From the NCBI RefSeq assembly GCF_014842255.1, contig NZ_JACYVH010000004.1:222399-286398 (forward strand): a stretch of 64,000 bases of DNA, written 5' to 3'. Positions 43,064-52,061 of the stretch are shown here, one piece after another. Under the pieces are notes generated by a model. That model did not search any database. It worked only from the letters and a program-made list of their open reading frames with translations, and was not told the origin of the DNA. Origin of the DNA: Frigoribacterium sp. CFBP 13712. GTDB taxonomy: Bacteria; Actinomycetota; Actinomycetes; Actinomycetales; Microbacteriaceae. The position numbers were made by a program, and so were the translations under genes. The stretch's first letter is position 1; each line of letters begins with the position of its first letter.

Positions 43064-44661
43064 TTTCTGATCGCCGGCGCAACGGTTTCCATGGATGCCG
43101 CCCCGCGGCAGTCAGATTCGACTTCGAGCACGGTCAGCGGCTCTACCACACTGTCCGCGAGCGAATCATCAATAGGCTTGCCCTGGGCGGCGGCCACACT
43201 TGCGCCTAAAGCAAGACCAAAGAGCATGCACGAGGTCGTACCCAAAGGCACTGGGGCCACGAATGAAATCACGACGTAGCTGATTAGGGGTGTCGCTGCG
43301 GCCAGGAGGATAACGCTAGAGGTGCGGAGCAACCGAAGAGTTACCATGACAACTGGCAGGAAGAATAGGAGCGCCCCGACAATCCCTGACTTCACGAGGA
43401 CCCAAAAAGGAAAGTTATGTGAATAGTATGGTGCATAATCTTCCTGGAACGCATTCGCAGTAAGAGAAGGCTTATAGGCGTATCCGAATCCGTGCCCAAT
43501 GGCAGGCCGCTCTGAGAACGCCAGGCTGAGGTAGCGGGCCTCGAATTCTCGGAACTGAATCGAGCTGTCAGAGGCAAGAGCGTCGGGTCGGAGCCCTCCA
43601 ACTACGCGTTCGGTGTAACTAGCCACTTGATTATTTACGAATGTCCCTCCAGGAAGGTCGGCTAGAACGGGCGCTGCCACAGACAACAAAAAGGCCAACG
43701 AGACCACGCCGACCAGACTGACGAAAGCGACCAGGAATGGCTTGATCCGACGAGAGGAGAGAAGGCCCACGAGCACGGCTACAGCAAGCGCGAGCAGGGC
43801 GTTTCGGGAGAAGCTGAGCGTGACAATTATCAGGCTCGGAATCCAAAACATGGCACTCGAACGAATTGTGACACACTGGATGAGAATGAGCACCACCGTC
43901 ACGCACAAAACTGCCAAGGCTAGGTAGTACGAACTCGTAAGAAGCCTTGTCGCGTTACCCTCGTCGATAGTTGGTGTCAACGACGCCTGCTCGGTCCGAC
44001 CATTTAGAGCAAGTCCCGTGGTGGCACTGATCAACGTGAGTAGGGCCGACAGAGCGAGACTCCAGCGAATGGTTGCGAGCAATGCTCGAATGACCTTCGG
44101 GGACCTGATCACAACAGTTCCCAATACTGCCGCTGCTACAACCCAGACTAGAGGCCGGACGTCGTAAATGATCTTGTCTATGGTGTTTCCGCTGACGAAT
44201 CCGACGATGCAGCCTAAAGCAGCAAAGACGGCTAAACCAAATATAGGCAGCGCCACGCGCCACGATGTCCGCCACGTCAGTAGACCGTGCACCGCCGCGA
44301 TGATTAGGAACGGCTCGAACAAGTACAGACTGAAATTGCCCACCGGAATGCGGTCCGGCACAAGCGCGGGTAGTGTCGTTCCGCCTAGGGCGACGGCCAA
44401 GATGATCATCCAGGATGGTTTTGCGACCACGAGTGGCACGATAAAAAGAAGCACGAGAAGACTAACAGCAGCGGTGGGTGACTTCGCATTGAGAAGAACG
44501 ATCGTTGCGCACAGCACGATCGCTGCCGGAAGAAGCAGTTGAAGTCGGGTCTCGGGGGCGAAACGTTCCCATAATGTCGTTGCGTAGTGCCTCACTCGCA
44601 ATGACATCCGGCTTTCGGCCTGGCCGGCGTATTCATCCTCCGCCGATACCGACCTGGTCAC
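43060..44661 (-). CDS. O-antigen ligase / polysaccharide polymerase-like membrane protein (Wzy-type)
   Basis: A 533-residue protein with a 40-residue cytoplasmic N-terminus and about twelve hydrophobic segments, including LLLPAAIVLCATIVLL, VVWVVAAAVLGTVVI and VALSFSRNALLALAVAVLVG-like helices. A large external loop near 340-410 carries ERPAIGHGFGYAYKP, the G-H-G type motif of the Wzy_C/O-antigen ligase family. In a Wzx/Wzy locus this is the repeat-unit polymerase. GTG start overlapping the previous stop (GTGA). Such proteins diverge fast, so the call rests on topology, the loop motif and context. Confidence 0.8.
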   Translation of the reverse strand: MTRSVSAEDEYAGQAESRMSLRVRHYATTLWERFAPETRLQLLLPAAIVLCATIVLLNAKSPTAAVSLLVLLFIVPLVVAKPSWMIILAVALGGTTLPALVPDRIPVGNFSLYLFEPFLIIAAVHGLLTWRTSWRVALPIFGLAVFAALGCIVGFVSGNTIDKIIYDVRPLVWVVAAAVLGTVVIRSPKVIRALLATIRWSLALSALLTLISATTGLALNGRTEQASLTPTIDEGNATRLLTSSYYLALAVLCVTVVLILIQCVTIRSSAMFWIPSLIIVTLSFSRNALLALAVAVLVGLLSSRRIKPFLVAFVSLVGVVSLAFLLSVAAPVLADLPGGTFVNNQVASYTERVVGGLRPDALASDSSIQFREFEARYLSLAFSERPAIGHGFGYAYKPSLTANAFQEDYAPYYSHNFPFWVLVKSGIVGALLFFLPVVMVTLRLLRTSSVILLAAATPLISYVVISFVAPVPLGTTSCMLFGLALGASVAAAQGKPIDDSLADSVVEPLTVLEVESDCRGAASMETVAPAIRK

Positions 44662-45689
44662 GAGACCTCCCCGTTCATTATGCTGCTTAATTTGGCAGCC
44701 ATGAGTGCCGATGTGAACCGCTCCTCGACCCGAACACGACCCTTGATCCCGACGTCACGGGCTCCACTCGTGTCCGACAGGAGTCGAAGCGACGCCGCAG
44801 CCATAGCGCGTGAGTCGCCAGCTTGAACTAGAGAGCCCGTCACGCCATCGACAATGTAGTCGTCGATTCCTGGCGTCTTCGTCATCACCACCGGTCGAGC
44901 TGTTGCCATCGACTCTAGAGAAACCGTCATGCCCGAAGCGTGCTCATTTGGTTGTGTTGCGATTAGGACGACTGATGACTTCGCATACATGTCCTTCAAC
45001 TCGACGTGGGATAGGTAAGGGACCTTGCGAACACCAGGAGGCGGCGCCAGTTCTGACCTACTCTGAACAACCACCTCGACGTCCGGCCGACTCTGGACAA
45101 TCTGGGCCAACGCCGCGAAGAGGGTCTCGGGGTCACGATCGCGATCTCCGCCCGCGCTGAATACCAGGGGTTGTTGAGGGTACGGCTGGGGTGCATAGAA
45201 GGTGGAGTCAACACCAAAGGGGAGGTAGGACACAGGAGGCGTGCCTCGCCCTAACCACTGTCGGACAAGAGGCACCTGCGTCCTACTCAGACACCAAAGG
45301 CCCGACATCCTGCGGAGAACGTGAGCAAGAAGCAGGTCTTTTGCCTTGGCAGGTCGCCCGTGCAAACGGTCCGTTGCCCAGATAACACCAGCGAACTGCC
45401 TGGTTGCTCGCGACTGCGTGAACATACGCAAAGCTAGGTCTTCTTCCCAAGCAAGGGCAGTCGACACCTCTCGCGCTGGCAGTTTCTTTGACTTTGCTAA
45501 GGCCTTCAGGAGATCGGTACCTCGCAGCAGTGCCGCTTCAACAGCAACGGGAACTTCGCCCGAAGCGCTGACACGGTCTAAGCCGTATGGCCATGAGTCA
45601 GGGTGCTTGCCCTCGGCATGCCCCCTTTCCCAACCCGCGACGTCCCGGCCGTGCTGGAAGAAGATTTCGAGACGTGCGTCTAGATGCAT
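44658..45689 (-). CDS. Glycosyltransferase, GT4-like
   Basis: A 343-residue GT-B enzyme. The donor half shows VSYLPFGVDSTFYAPQPYPQ, LVFSAGGDRDRDPETLFAAL (in place of the more common G-R-x-x-x-K-G), VPYLSHVELKDMYAKSSVVL and MTVSLESMATARPVVMTKTP with the E-x7-E donor motif, then GIDDYIVDGVTGSLV. I chose ATG 45689, which shares a base with the flippase stop (TGATG); the open frame upstream of it is in-frame noise over the flippase gene. Sugar specificity unknown. Confidence 0.85.
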   Translation of the reverse strand: MHLDARLEIFFQHGRDVAGWERGHAEGKHPDSWPYGLDRVSASGEVPVAVEAALLRGTDLLKALAKSKKLPAREVSTALAWEEDLALRMFTQSRATRQFAGVIWATDRLHGRPAKAKDLLLAHVLRRMSGLWCLSRTQVPLVRQWLGRGTPPVSYLPFGVDSTFYAPQPYPQQPLVFSAGGDRDRDPETLFAALAQIVQSRPDVEVVVQSRSELAPPPGVRKVPYLSHVELKDMYAKSSVVLIATQPNEHASGMTVSLESMATARPVVMTKTPGIDDYIVDGVTGSLVQAGDSRAMAAASLRLLSDTSGARDVGIKGRVRVEERFTSALMAAKLSSIMNGEVS

Positions 45690-47215
45690 CACAGTTCCGC
45701 CCTTAACGAGGCCCGAATGGCTGCCCAAGGGGCCTTCCTTCTGGTAATGAATGCTGACGCGACACAGCCCGACAAAAACAGGCCACCAGCCCCCCAACCG
45801 TTGATTGCAACGTCCGCCAGCGACGCTCCTACGCTTGCAGATGCCACGAGCATTGCTCCCGCGGCCACCACAAGGGCGGCTGGCAGCAGAGCGAATCGGG
45901 CCCAATATGCCAAATCCAGGCCGAGACTACGGCGGGCGATAATCAGGTAGAGAGGCTCCACGACGGCGAGCGGCGCCGTGAGCGCGATCGCGAGTCCGAC
46001 GATCCCGAAAGTTGTTGCGAGCGCGACTCCGCCACCCACGTATAGAACCAGCCACAGAAGCTGGGCCGGAAAGAAAACACCAGGTCTCCCGGCAGCATCA
46101 CCGGCGGGTATTAGAGCGAGATGAATTGCGTTGAGCATTAACCCGCCCACGAGAATCTGCATGCACAGAGCGACCTCCCGCGTCGGCACATCACTGCCCA
46201 ACCAAAGCACGGTCACCTCGTGCGCCGAAAGCAGAAGGACGCCACATCCGACGCCGACCATGGTGAGGCACAGGAATGAAAGGGCTTGGACAACCTGATC
46301 CGCCTTGTCTCGAGAACCGACATTGAGCCGGCTGAGGAGAGAGCGGAACGGATCGACGACCCAACCGAGGAGTTGGCGGATGCTGGAGTAGATGCGAAAA
46401 GCAGCGTTGAAGTACGTGGCTTGGGCTGGACCGAGCGCCGCACCGGCCATGACCGTTCCACTCTGAAGAATTAACGTCCCCACCAAGCTGACGGCGAACG
46501 ACTTCGTGCTGTAGCCCAGCATGAAGCGGATATCGCTGACAATTCCTCTGCGAAAAGCGAGACGTGCGATTCGGCGGCGAAACACCTGCACGACGGCGAC
46601 CAGGAGCGGCACGATGAGCGCAGCGGCCTCGGCCATTGCGACACCAACGACGCCGAACCCTCCCAAGCAGGCCACGAGGGTACCGACGAAGCGCAGCCCG
46701 ACGCCGACGGCTTGGTTTGCCCGTTCGGTGGGGAGCATGCCCGAACCGATGAGCGCACTGGCGAAAGGTTTAAGCAGAAGGCTCAGGGTCGTGGCGGCGC
46801 TCAGCCCAAGGAGGCACGCAGATTCAGTCGCTGACAACGACGCCTGGTCCGAGTGCCAGTCGAGGTACAGAGCAGCTAGGGCGATGAACCCGGGCACAAT
46901 CACGAGGAACGCAGCCGTGTTCCATGTCATGGCGGCGGACAGCAAATCGGACATGCCCCGGCGTTCACCGCCAGCCCGCGCGCGACTACCGAAATGCACG
47001 ATGGCCGTGCCCACTCCCAGGTCTGAATAGTTCAGGTAGGAGGCTCCAGCGAAAAGCACCAGCCAAACCCCGTACGGTGCTGCACCAATGGTGTTCAGAA
47101 TGATCGGCAACAGAACTATTCCAGCGATCAGGCTAACGACGCCGGTACCGCCACTACTCAGGACACCCGAAAGCCCAGACCGCGACTTGTGCACCAGAGG
47201 GGGCCTCCCCGTCAT
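45689..47215 (-). CDS. Polysaccharide flippase (Wzx-like, MOP superfamily)
   Basis: A 508-residue membrane protein expected to flip lipid-linked repeat units across the membrane. About fourteen hydrophobic segments are visible, starting with GGTGVVSLIAGIVLLPIILN after a 15-residue N-terminus; SYLNYSDLGVGTAIVHFGSR and TERANQAVGVGLRFVGTLVA fit the oligosaccharide-flippase family. The size and topology suit Wzx. It follows the BNR-type gene by 4 bases. Confidence 0.85.
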   Translation of the reverse strand: MTGRPPLVHKSRSGLSGVLSSGGTGVVSLIAGIVLLPIILNTIGAAPYGVWLVLFAGASYLNYSDLGVGTAIVHFGSRARAGGERRGMSDLLSAAMTWNTAAFLVIVPGFIALAALYLDWHSDQASLSATESACLLGLSAATTLSLLLKPFASALIGSGMLPTERANQAVGVGLRFVGTLVACLGGFGVVGVAMAEAAALIVPLLVAVVQVFRRRIARLAFRRGIVSDIRFMLGYSTKSFAVSLVGTLILQSGTVMAGAALGPAQATYFNAAFRIYSSIRQLLGWVVDPFRSLLSRLNVGSRDKADQVVQALSFLCLTMVGVGCGVLLLSAHEVTVLWLGSDVPTREVALCMQILVGGLMLNAIHLALIPAGDAAGRPGVFFPAQLLWLVLYVGGGVALATTFGIVGLAIALTAPLAVVEPLYLIIARRSLGLDLAYWARFALLPAALVVAAGAMLVASASVGASLADVAINGWGAGGLFLSGCVASAFITRRKAPWAAIRASLRAEL

Positions 47216-47219
47216 AGAC

Positions 47220-48200
47220 TCACCAGGTCACGCCACCGTCGACAGAGACGACCGTCGCATCGCCCGCGGACAGCCAGACGGAACCTGAACTCGCAGCGAG
47301 AGTTACGTTCTCACCGGCTGAGGTCGGCAAGGTCTCGTTTCCGGCGCAGCCAATCGGAACACCTTCCTCGTTGGTCACCGAACTCGGGATCTCAGAGATC
47401 GCAAGACCCTGGCAGTCGGCAAGTCCCTCAGAGGCTAAGACATACTCGCCACTGGAGTCTGTGATGGCGACAGCGCCTGGTACGGCCAGGCTGTCACTCC
47501 AACTGGCACCTGCATCGATTGTCTGGAACAAAGTGCGATCGGCGCACAATACGGCCGCGGACGTGTCACTAGCTGGCGCAAGCGACACGGCTGTGCTCGC
47601 CGAACAAGGCGAAACACGATCGCCTGAAGGCGAGTGAATCGTCGTCGGCACTGCGGGGTTCAGATACCACGCTGCCGCTACCCGGTCCGGATACGTTTGA
47701 AACCCGGCACCGGACGAGTAAGTAGCAGTAAGACCCGTGTCACAGGTCACGCCACCAGAACCCACAATGAATGCATACGAAGAGTCGATGGCCTGGAGAC
47801 GGAACGCGCTCACCAAGTCCGTCGTCACTGGGAACGTAGCCCAGGTTGCGCCGCCGTCGATCGTCTTCTCGAGTTCCAACGCCGCCCCGGCTTCACAGAC
47901 GCCCGCCTTGACGCGAAAAGCTTCCGCCGAGTTCACAGCCGACAGGTATAGGGAGGGCGCTTGCAATGCCGAGGCTTTCCGTTCCGAACTCGCTTCTGCG
48001 CTCGGTGCTGCAGTTGCCTCAGGGCTCGGCGAAGGAAGCGGTTGAGTCGACGCCACCGGCTTAGAGCTGGCTGTGGCATCCGGTCTGAGGAGCGCGTAAC
48101 CCACAAGACCGGCATCGACGATGATGAACGCCGCTAATCCGGCTATCAGGAGAGGACGCTTCGTCCGTGAACCACGCCGACGGCGTCTGTCTGCGGCCAT
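47220..48200 (-). CDS. Membrane-anchored BNR/Asp-box repeat protein
   Basis: A 326-residue protein of unknown role. A basic start (MAADRRRRRGSRTKR), one membrane segment (about 16-39: PLLIAGLAAFIIVDAGLVGY), a Pro/Ser/Ala spacer to about residue 80, then an external domain with at least three Asp-box motifs: TIDGGATWATF, TIDAGASWSDS and SVDGGVTW at the very C-terminus. Asp boxes mark beta-propellers as in sialidases or photosystem assembly factors. There are several cysteines that may pair. It lies inside the exopolysaccharide operon between phosphatase and flippase, where such a protein is unusual; a glycan-binding or assembly role is possible but unproven. The protein ends on its last Asp box, so it may be one blade short. 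Confidence 0.72.
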   Translation of the reverse strand: MAADRRRRRGSRTKRPLLIAGLAAFIIVDAGLVGYALLRPDATASSKPVASTQPLPSPSPEATAAPSAEASSERKASALQAPSLYLSAVNSAEAFRVKAGVCEAGAALELEKTIDGGATWATFPVTTDLVSAFRLQAIDSSYAFIVGSGGVTCDTGLTATYSSGAGFQTYPDRVAAAWYLNPAVPTTIHSPSGDRVSPCSASTAVSLAPASDTSAAVLCADRTLFQTIDAGASWSDSLAVPGAVAITDSSGEYVLASEGLADCQGLAISEIPSSVTNEEGVPIGCAGNETLPTSAGENVTLAASSGSVWLSAGDATVVSVDGGVTW

Positions 48201-48202
48201 GA

Positions 48203-48862
48203 TTACTGCTCCCCGGTCGGTGCGGTCAGCGCCGCGGCCGATGCTAGAACGCGCACGACTACATCAGCGGCGGGCACTAGCTGACGGCCTGACTCTGCGA
48301 AAACGGAGTCGTCGAGGCGGTAGGGGTCAACGACGTCGTCGTCGTCCGCGTGCATAGCTGCGTCGACTAAACCTCGTCGAGAGGCGACCGCGGCCACCGC
48401 GGCACGTAAACGGCCGCTCGTGTCGGAGAGAGGAAGGGCAGCAGCTCCGGCAAGATCTAGATCTGTGACACCGTCTGCCAGACGAGCAAACTCACGCAGC
48501 GTGAATGAGTATCGAGACGCCCGTGGGTACATCGACACCACGGCCCGGCGGTGCTCCCGCCCCATGCCGAACACGAGGTCTGACCCAGCGACATGACCCT
48601 CGAACAGATACCGTGCTTTATGGCCTTCAGGATCGGCGCCGTACTGACGGGCGAGGTTCTGAGCTTGGGGAGGCATCGTCTGCCCGTCTTGAGCCATCGT
48701 CCCGGCGCTATCTACACGGATGTCCACTACCCCCCTTTTTTCTAGTTCGGAGCGCAAGTACTGTTCCGCAAATGGGGATCGGCAGATGTTACCCGTGCAT
48801 ACGGTGAGGATCCGGAATGTCGGCGACGCCTGCGGCCGGTCGAAGCTGAAGGCCGTGCTCAC
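48203..48862 (-). CDS. Low-molecular-weight protein tyrosine phosphatase (Wzb-like)
   Basis: A 219-residue cytoplasmic phosphatase, expected to dephosphorylate the adjacent tyrosine autokinase. The P-loop is VCTGNICRSP with Cys22 and Arg28; Asp179 in VVDPYRLDDSVF is the general acid. FGMGREHRRAVVSMYP is also typical. It is longer than the usual ~150 residues because of an internal segment around 120-165 (YSFTLREFARLADGV and an Ala/Arg-rich stretch), a variant seen in actinobacterial members. GTG start overlapping the kinase stop (GTGA). Confidence 0.92.
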   Translation of the reverse strand: MSTAFSFDRPQASPTFRILTVCTGNICRSPFAEQYLRSELEKRGVVDIRVDSAGTMAQDGQTMPPQAQNLARQYGADPEGHKARYLFEGHVAGSDLVFGMGREHRRAVVSMYPRASRYSFTLREFARLADGVTDLDLAGAAALPLSDTSGRLRAAVAAVASRRGLVDAAMHADDDDVVDPYRLDDSVFAESGRQLVPAADVVVRVLASAAALTAPTGEQ

Positions 48863-50337
48863 CGGGTGCGTACCTGAGTCTTCGGTGCCGAACTCGGCAT
48901 GTCTCCGGGGCCGTTCACGGTGTCCTGTTCCATACCATAATATGCACCATAGTTACCGTAACCATAGGCGTCCGGTCCCTTGGTGGGCAGCATCGTCATG
49001 ACTACACCCAGCACACGTCCCCCAATGTGGTCCAAGGTGCGCATGGCGGACTGCAGCTCCTGACGCGTCGTTCTCCCAGCGGCAGCAACGAGAATCGCCC
49101 CGCCGGTCAGTTTGGCGAGAATGGCGGCGTCCGTCACAGGCAGAAGGGGCGGCGCATCAATCAGCACATAGTCAAAGCTCGACGTCAGGGACTCGATGAG
49201 GGTCACCATGGCCTTTGATCCGAGCAACTCGCTTGGGTTCGGGGGGATGCGGCCCGCGGGCAGCACGAACAGCGTCCCGCGACCCCAAGGCTGCAGGACA
49301 TCTTGGAGGTCCGCACGTCCGATGAGGACGTCAGTCAACCCCACGACCCCTTCAAGGCCCATCGTGTCAGCCAGACGAGGCAAGCGAAGGTCCCCATCAA
49401 TGACGGCGACACTGGCGCCGGTCTCGGCAAGCGCGATAGCGAGGTTGGAAGTAGTCGTCGTCTTCCCCTCTCCGGGCAATGATGACGTCATGACGAAGCA
49501 ACGCGACGTGGACTCGAGGTTGACGAACTGCAGGTTTGTGCGCAGAGACCTGAACGACTCGGCTCGTGGGGAGCGCGGGTCCGCGTGCACGATCAGAGGC
49601 CGTTTCTTCGCCCCAGGGTCGTAACTAATGCCGCCCAGGATGGGCGCTTCCGTCACTTGCTCGACATCGTGAGAACCGTGGATACGGGTGTCGAGCGTGC
49701 TGCGGAGAACTGCAGCGGCCACTCCGAGAACCAACCCGACGAGAAATCCAAGAACCAGATTGATGGTCGTTCTTGGTGATGAGGGAGATCCTGCCGTCAC
49801 CGCCGGCTCGATGGTAGCAATTTTGACAAGGCTTGGCCCCCCACCTGTCGGCGATTCAAGGTCGTCCACGACTACGGCGGCAAAGCTCTGGCTCACGGCG
49901 TTGGCGATCGCTGCCGCCCGCTGAGGCTCTGAGTCTTCGACCGTGATGTTGATGAGGACGGTACTGGTCGGGGACTCGGCTGTGATCTGCGAGGCGAGTC
50001 CCTTCGCGCTCGTGTCAAGACCGAGCTGCTCAATCACCGGCGTCAGAACCGCCGTACTCGTTACCACGTCGATGTATGACCGCACCTTTTGCTGCGCAGC
50101 GCTGCTGCCCTGAACGAGGTCTGTCGCGCTGCTGGCATCTGACGACTGCACACTGACAAACAGCTGCGTTGATGAGACGTATTTGGGTGTACTGAGGATC
50201 GATGACAGGGCGCCGGCGGCGACTCCCACCAGAGTTACTGCAACGATGAGGATCCATCCCTTACGGAGAATCCGGATGTAGTCACGCAGCTCCACGCGGC
50301 GGCCTCTTTCTGTCGTCGGTCGGGTACCCGGCGCCAT
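48859..50337 (-). CDS. Polysaccharide chain-length regulator and tyrosine autokinase (Wzz/Wzc-type)
   Basis: A 492-residue protein joining a Wzz domain and a BY-kinase. VELRDYIRILRKGWILIVAV leads into TM1, the external loop follows (YVSSTQLFVSVQSSDASS), TM2 near 195-215 (NLVLGFLVGLVLGVAAAV), then the kinase with Walker A SSLPGEGKTTTTSNLAIAL, Walker A' VAVIDGDLRLP and Walker B YVLIDAPPLLP. The C-terminal tyrosine cluster YGYGNYGAYYG is the autophosphorylation site. It controls polymer length with the downstream phosphatase. First gene of the - operon. ATG 50337 is used; GTG 50295 (VELRDY) with AGAGG 7 bases upstream is an equally good start. Confidence 0.92.
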   Translation of the reverse strand: MAPGTRPTTERGRRVELRDYIRILRKGWILIVAVTLVGVAAGALSSILSTPKYVSSTQLFVSVQSSDASSATDLVQGSSAAQQKVRSYIDVVTSTAVLTPVIEQLGLDTSAKGLASQITAESPTSTVLINITVEDSEPQRAAAIANAVSQSFAAVVVDDLESPTGGGPSLVKIATIEPAVTAGSPSSPRTTINLVLGFLVGLVLGVAAAVLRSTLDTRIHGSHDVEQVTEAPILGGISYDPGAKKRPLIVHADPRSPRAESFRSLRTNLQFVNLESTSRCFVMTSSLPGEGKTTTTSNLAIALAETGASVAVIDGDLRLPRLADTMGLEGVVGLTDVLIGRADLQDVLQPWGRGTLFVLPAGRIPPNPSELLGSKAMVTLIESLTSSFDYVLIDAPPLLPVTDAAILAKLTGGAILVAAAGRTTRQELQSAMRTLDHIGGRVLGVVMTMLPTKGPDAYGYGNYGAYYGMEQDTVNGPGDMPSSAPKTQVRTR

Positions 50338-50530
50338 GGCACGGCCCCCGAGAGCGGCCCAGATACGCAGCGAGAAGCCCTGAAACGGCTCTCGCCCCGC
50401 GAAGAATCGTCACGTTGGGCCGTCAACATCCTCACATAGGCGTCGGCCGTTTCCGAACTTTTGCCCGCAAGTGCGGACGCTTGGCCCCGCAACGAGGGCC
50501 GCAAGTTCATCCTTCAGGTGTATAACGCCG

Positions 50531-51040
50531 CTACGCCGACGCTCCCACCCGCTCGCGCGAGCGGCGGCGCTGGAGCCGCGCGCGCCTCCTCGCCATCCGG
50601 CTCGAGCGGCGCGCCCACAGGGCGACCACGCCGGCGATCGACCCGAGTAGCGCGCCCGCGGTGTTCGCGATGACGTCGTCGACGGTCGCGAAGCGCGACG
50701 GCAGGAAGAAGTGCTGCCCGAGCTCCACGACGACACTGCCCGAGAAGCCGACCAGCACTCCGAGCCACCACCGACGACCGCCGACCAGCAGCACGACGAT
50801 CAGACCGAACGGCACGAAGAAGGCGATGTTGGCCGCGAACTCGAGCGCGGCGTAGTCGAACGACTCCGGGACGCCTCGGCGGTGGAGCAGCGCCAGGCCG
50901 CGCATGATCAGCGGGCGGGCGCCCTGGTCGACGGGCGACGGCCAGAAGGCCACGAGCGCGACACCGAGGCCGTAGAAGACCAGGGCGACGAGCGCGATGG
51001 TCCGGCTCGCCCACGAAGCGCGCAGTGTCGCTGGGGTCAT
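50531..51040 (-). CDS. VanZ-family membrane protein
   Basis: A 169-residue membrane protein with four hydrophobic segments: TIALVALVFYGLGVALVAFW, NIAFFVPFGLIVVLL, LGVLVGFSGSVVVELGQHF and ANTAGALLGSIAGVVALWA. The NIxxFxPFG, VELxQ and DVxxNTxGxxxG motifs are those of the VanZ family, named for a teicoplanin-resistance accessory protein; the general function is unknown. The C-terminus is very Arg-rich. ATG 51040 is chosen because GAGAGG lies 7 bases upstream; a GTG two codons earlier exists. Composition is native GC-rich, so it lies outside the acquired block. A variant element (CGCGCCTCCTCG) overlaps its end near 50580. Confidence 0.88.
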   Translation of the reverse strand: MTPATLRASWASRTIALVALVFYGLGVALVAFWPSPVDQGARPLIMRGLALLHRRGVPESFDYAALEFAANIAFFVPFGLIVVLLVGGRRWWLGVLVGFSGSVVVELGQHFFLPSRFATVDDVIANTAGALLGSIAGVVALWARRSSRMARRRARLQRRRSRERVGASA

Positions 51041-51256
51041 GATCACGCCTCTCGTCGGGCGTCGTGAGCTTCGCTGACCCGACGGTGTCTCCTGACATCG
51101 TGACAGACCCCGACCGAGCCCACGAGAGCCCCCGCCCGACGCACAGTCGGCTCATGGGGTACATGCTAAGATCGGTCCAGTTTTGCAACTGTCATCAGTC
51201 GGCTGTACCCGGTTCGTCCGACACCGCTTCCGGGCCGAATTCAGAGGGGGTCACGC

Positions 51257-51454
51257 ATGGGGCGCGGCCGTCAAAAAGCCAAGCACACCAAGGTCGCCAG
51301 AGAGCTGAAGTACTTCAGCCCTGACACCAACTACGGTGCACTCGAAAAAGAGCTGGCTACCAAGAGCGACTCCGGCGACGAATACGTCGACAAGTGGGCC
51401 GACGACATCGACGACGAGTACGACGTCGATCACGACCAGAACAAGACCGCCTAG
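51257..51454 (+). CDS. DUF3073 family small protein
   Basis: A 65-residue hydrophilic protein, MGRGRQKAKHTKVARELKYF, then SPDTNYGALEKELA and an acidic C-terminus (DEYVDKWADDIDDEYDVDHD). DUF3073 proteins are conserved across Actinobacteria and sit next to purM, as here. The split basic N-terminus and acidic C-terminus suggest nucleic-acid or ribosome contact, but no role is established to my knowledge. A clear ribosome site (GAGGGGG) precedes the ATG. Confidence 0.88.
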   Translation: MGRGRQKAKHTKVARELKYFSPDTNYGALEKELATKSDSGDEYVDKWADDIDDEYDVDHDQNKTA

Positions 51455-51466
51455 GGTCGCCTGATC

Positions 51467-51910
51467 ATGACGATCGACGGATCCTCGGCGGACGACGGCA
51501 CGACGCCCGTCGACACGACGGGTTCGCCCGGCGGCACGATCGCGCGCCCGGCGCTCGAATGGGAGCAGGTCGTCGTCGACGCCCTCGAGCCGGCCACGCT
51601 CGCCCACTGGTGGGCCGACGCCCTCGGCTGGGTCGTCGTGTCGCCGAGCGGCGACGACGAACCCGAGATCCGCAGCAGCCCCGACTCCCTGCCGGGGCTG
51701 CTCTTCGTGCGCGTTCCCGAGGGCAAGACCCTCAAGAACCGCCTGCACCTCGATTTCCGACCCGACGATCAAGACGCCGAGGTCGCCCGCCTGCTCGAGC
51801 TCGGGGCCACCCGCTCCGACGTCGGCCAGACGTCCGACGTGTCGTGGGTCGTGCTCGCCGACCCCGAGGGCAACGAGTTCTGCGTGCTCGGCGAGCGCCG
51901 CGCCTCCTAG
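51467..51910 (+). CDS. VOC/glyoxalase-like domain protein
   Basis: A 147-residue protein of the vicinal-oxygen-chelate superfamily (glyoxalase-6 type). WEQVVVDALEPATLAHWWAD with LGW, then LPGLLFVRVPEGKTLKNRLH with HLDFRPDD, and the terminal WVVLADPEGNEFCVLGERRA are typical. No reaction can be assigned. It starts 12 bases after the DUF3073 stop and is probably co-transcribed. The last residues RRAS and the TAG stop are supplied by a dispersed element copy (51898-51907), suggesting the C-terminus was re-cut by the repeat. Confidence 0.82.
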   Translation: MTIDGSSADDGTTPVDTTGSPGGTIARPALEWEQVVVDALEPATLAHWWADALGWVVVSPSGDDEPEIRSSPDSLPGLLFVRVPEGKTLKNRLHLDFRPDDQDAEVARLLELGATRSDVGQTSDVSWVVLADPEGNEFCVLGERRAS

Positions 51911-51960
51911 GCTGACCGCTCGCCGCGCCTCCTAGGCTGCCCGGTCGCCGCGTCTCTCCC
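51889..51960 (+). repeat. Tandem copies of a CGCCGCGCCTCCTAGGCTG unit
   Basis: Units of about 25 bases at 51896 and 51921 share CGCCGCGCCTCCTAGGCTG; a third partial unit (CGCCGCGTCTC) follows near 51947. The first unit overlaps the end of the VOC gene and provides its stop codon. Confidence 0.75.
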
Positions 51961-51975
51961 TCGACACAGCACGAC

Positions 51976-52001
51976 GCCCGCCCCGCATCAGCGGAGCGGG
52001 C
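51976..52001. terminator. Bidirectional terminator between VOC gene and purM
   Basis: GCCCGCCCCGC (51976-51986), loop ATCA, GCGGAGCGGGC (51991-52001): an 11-bp stem with one mismatch, followed by GTTCGTCGT. It lies between convergent stops. Confidence 0.7.
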
Positions 52002-52061
52002 GTTCGTCGTCCAGCCGAGCGCGAACAGCGCGACCGGCGGGTCGGTCGGCGACCGGCCGGG

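Noticed and set aside
51064-51324. 86-codon frame before DUF3073
   Set aside because: Overlaps the promoter region and start of the clearly conserved DUF3073 gene in another frame and has no recognisable features.
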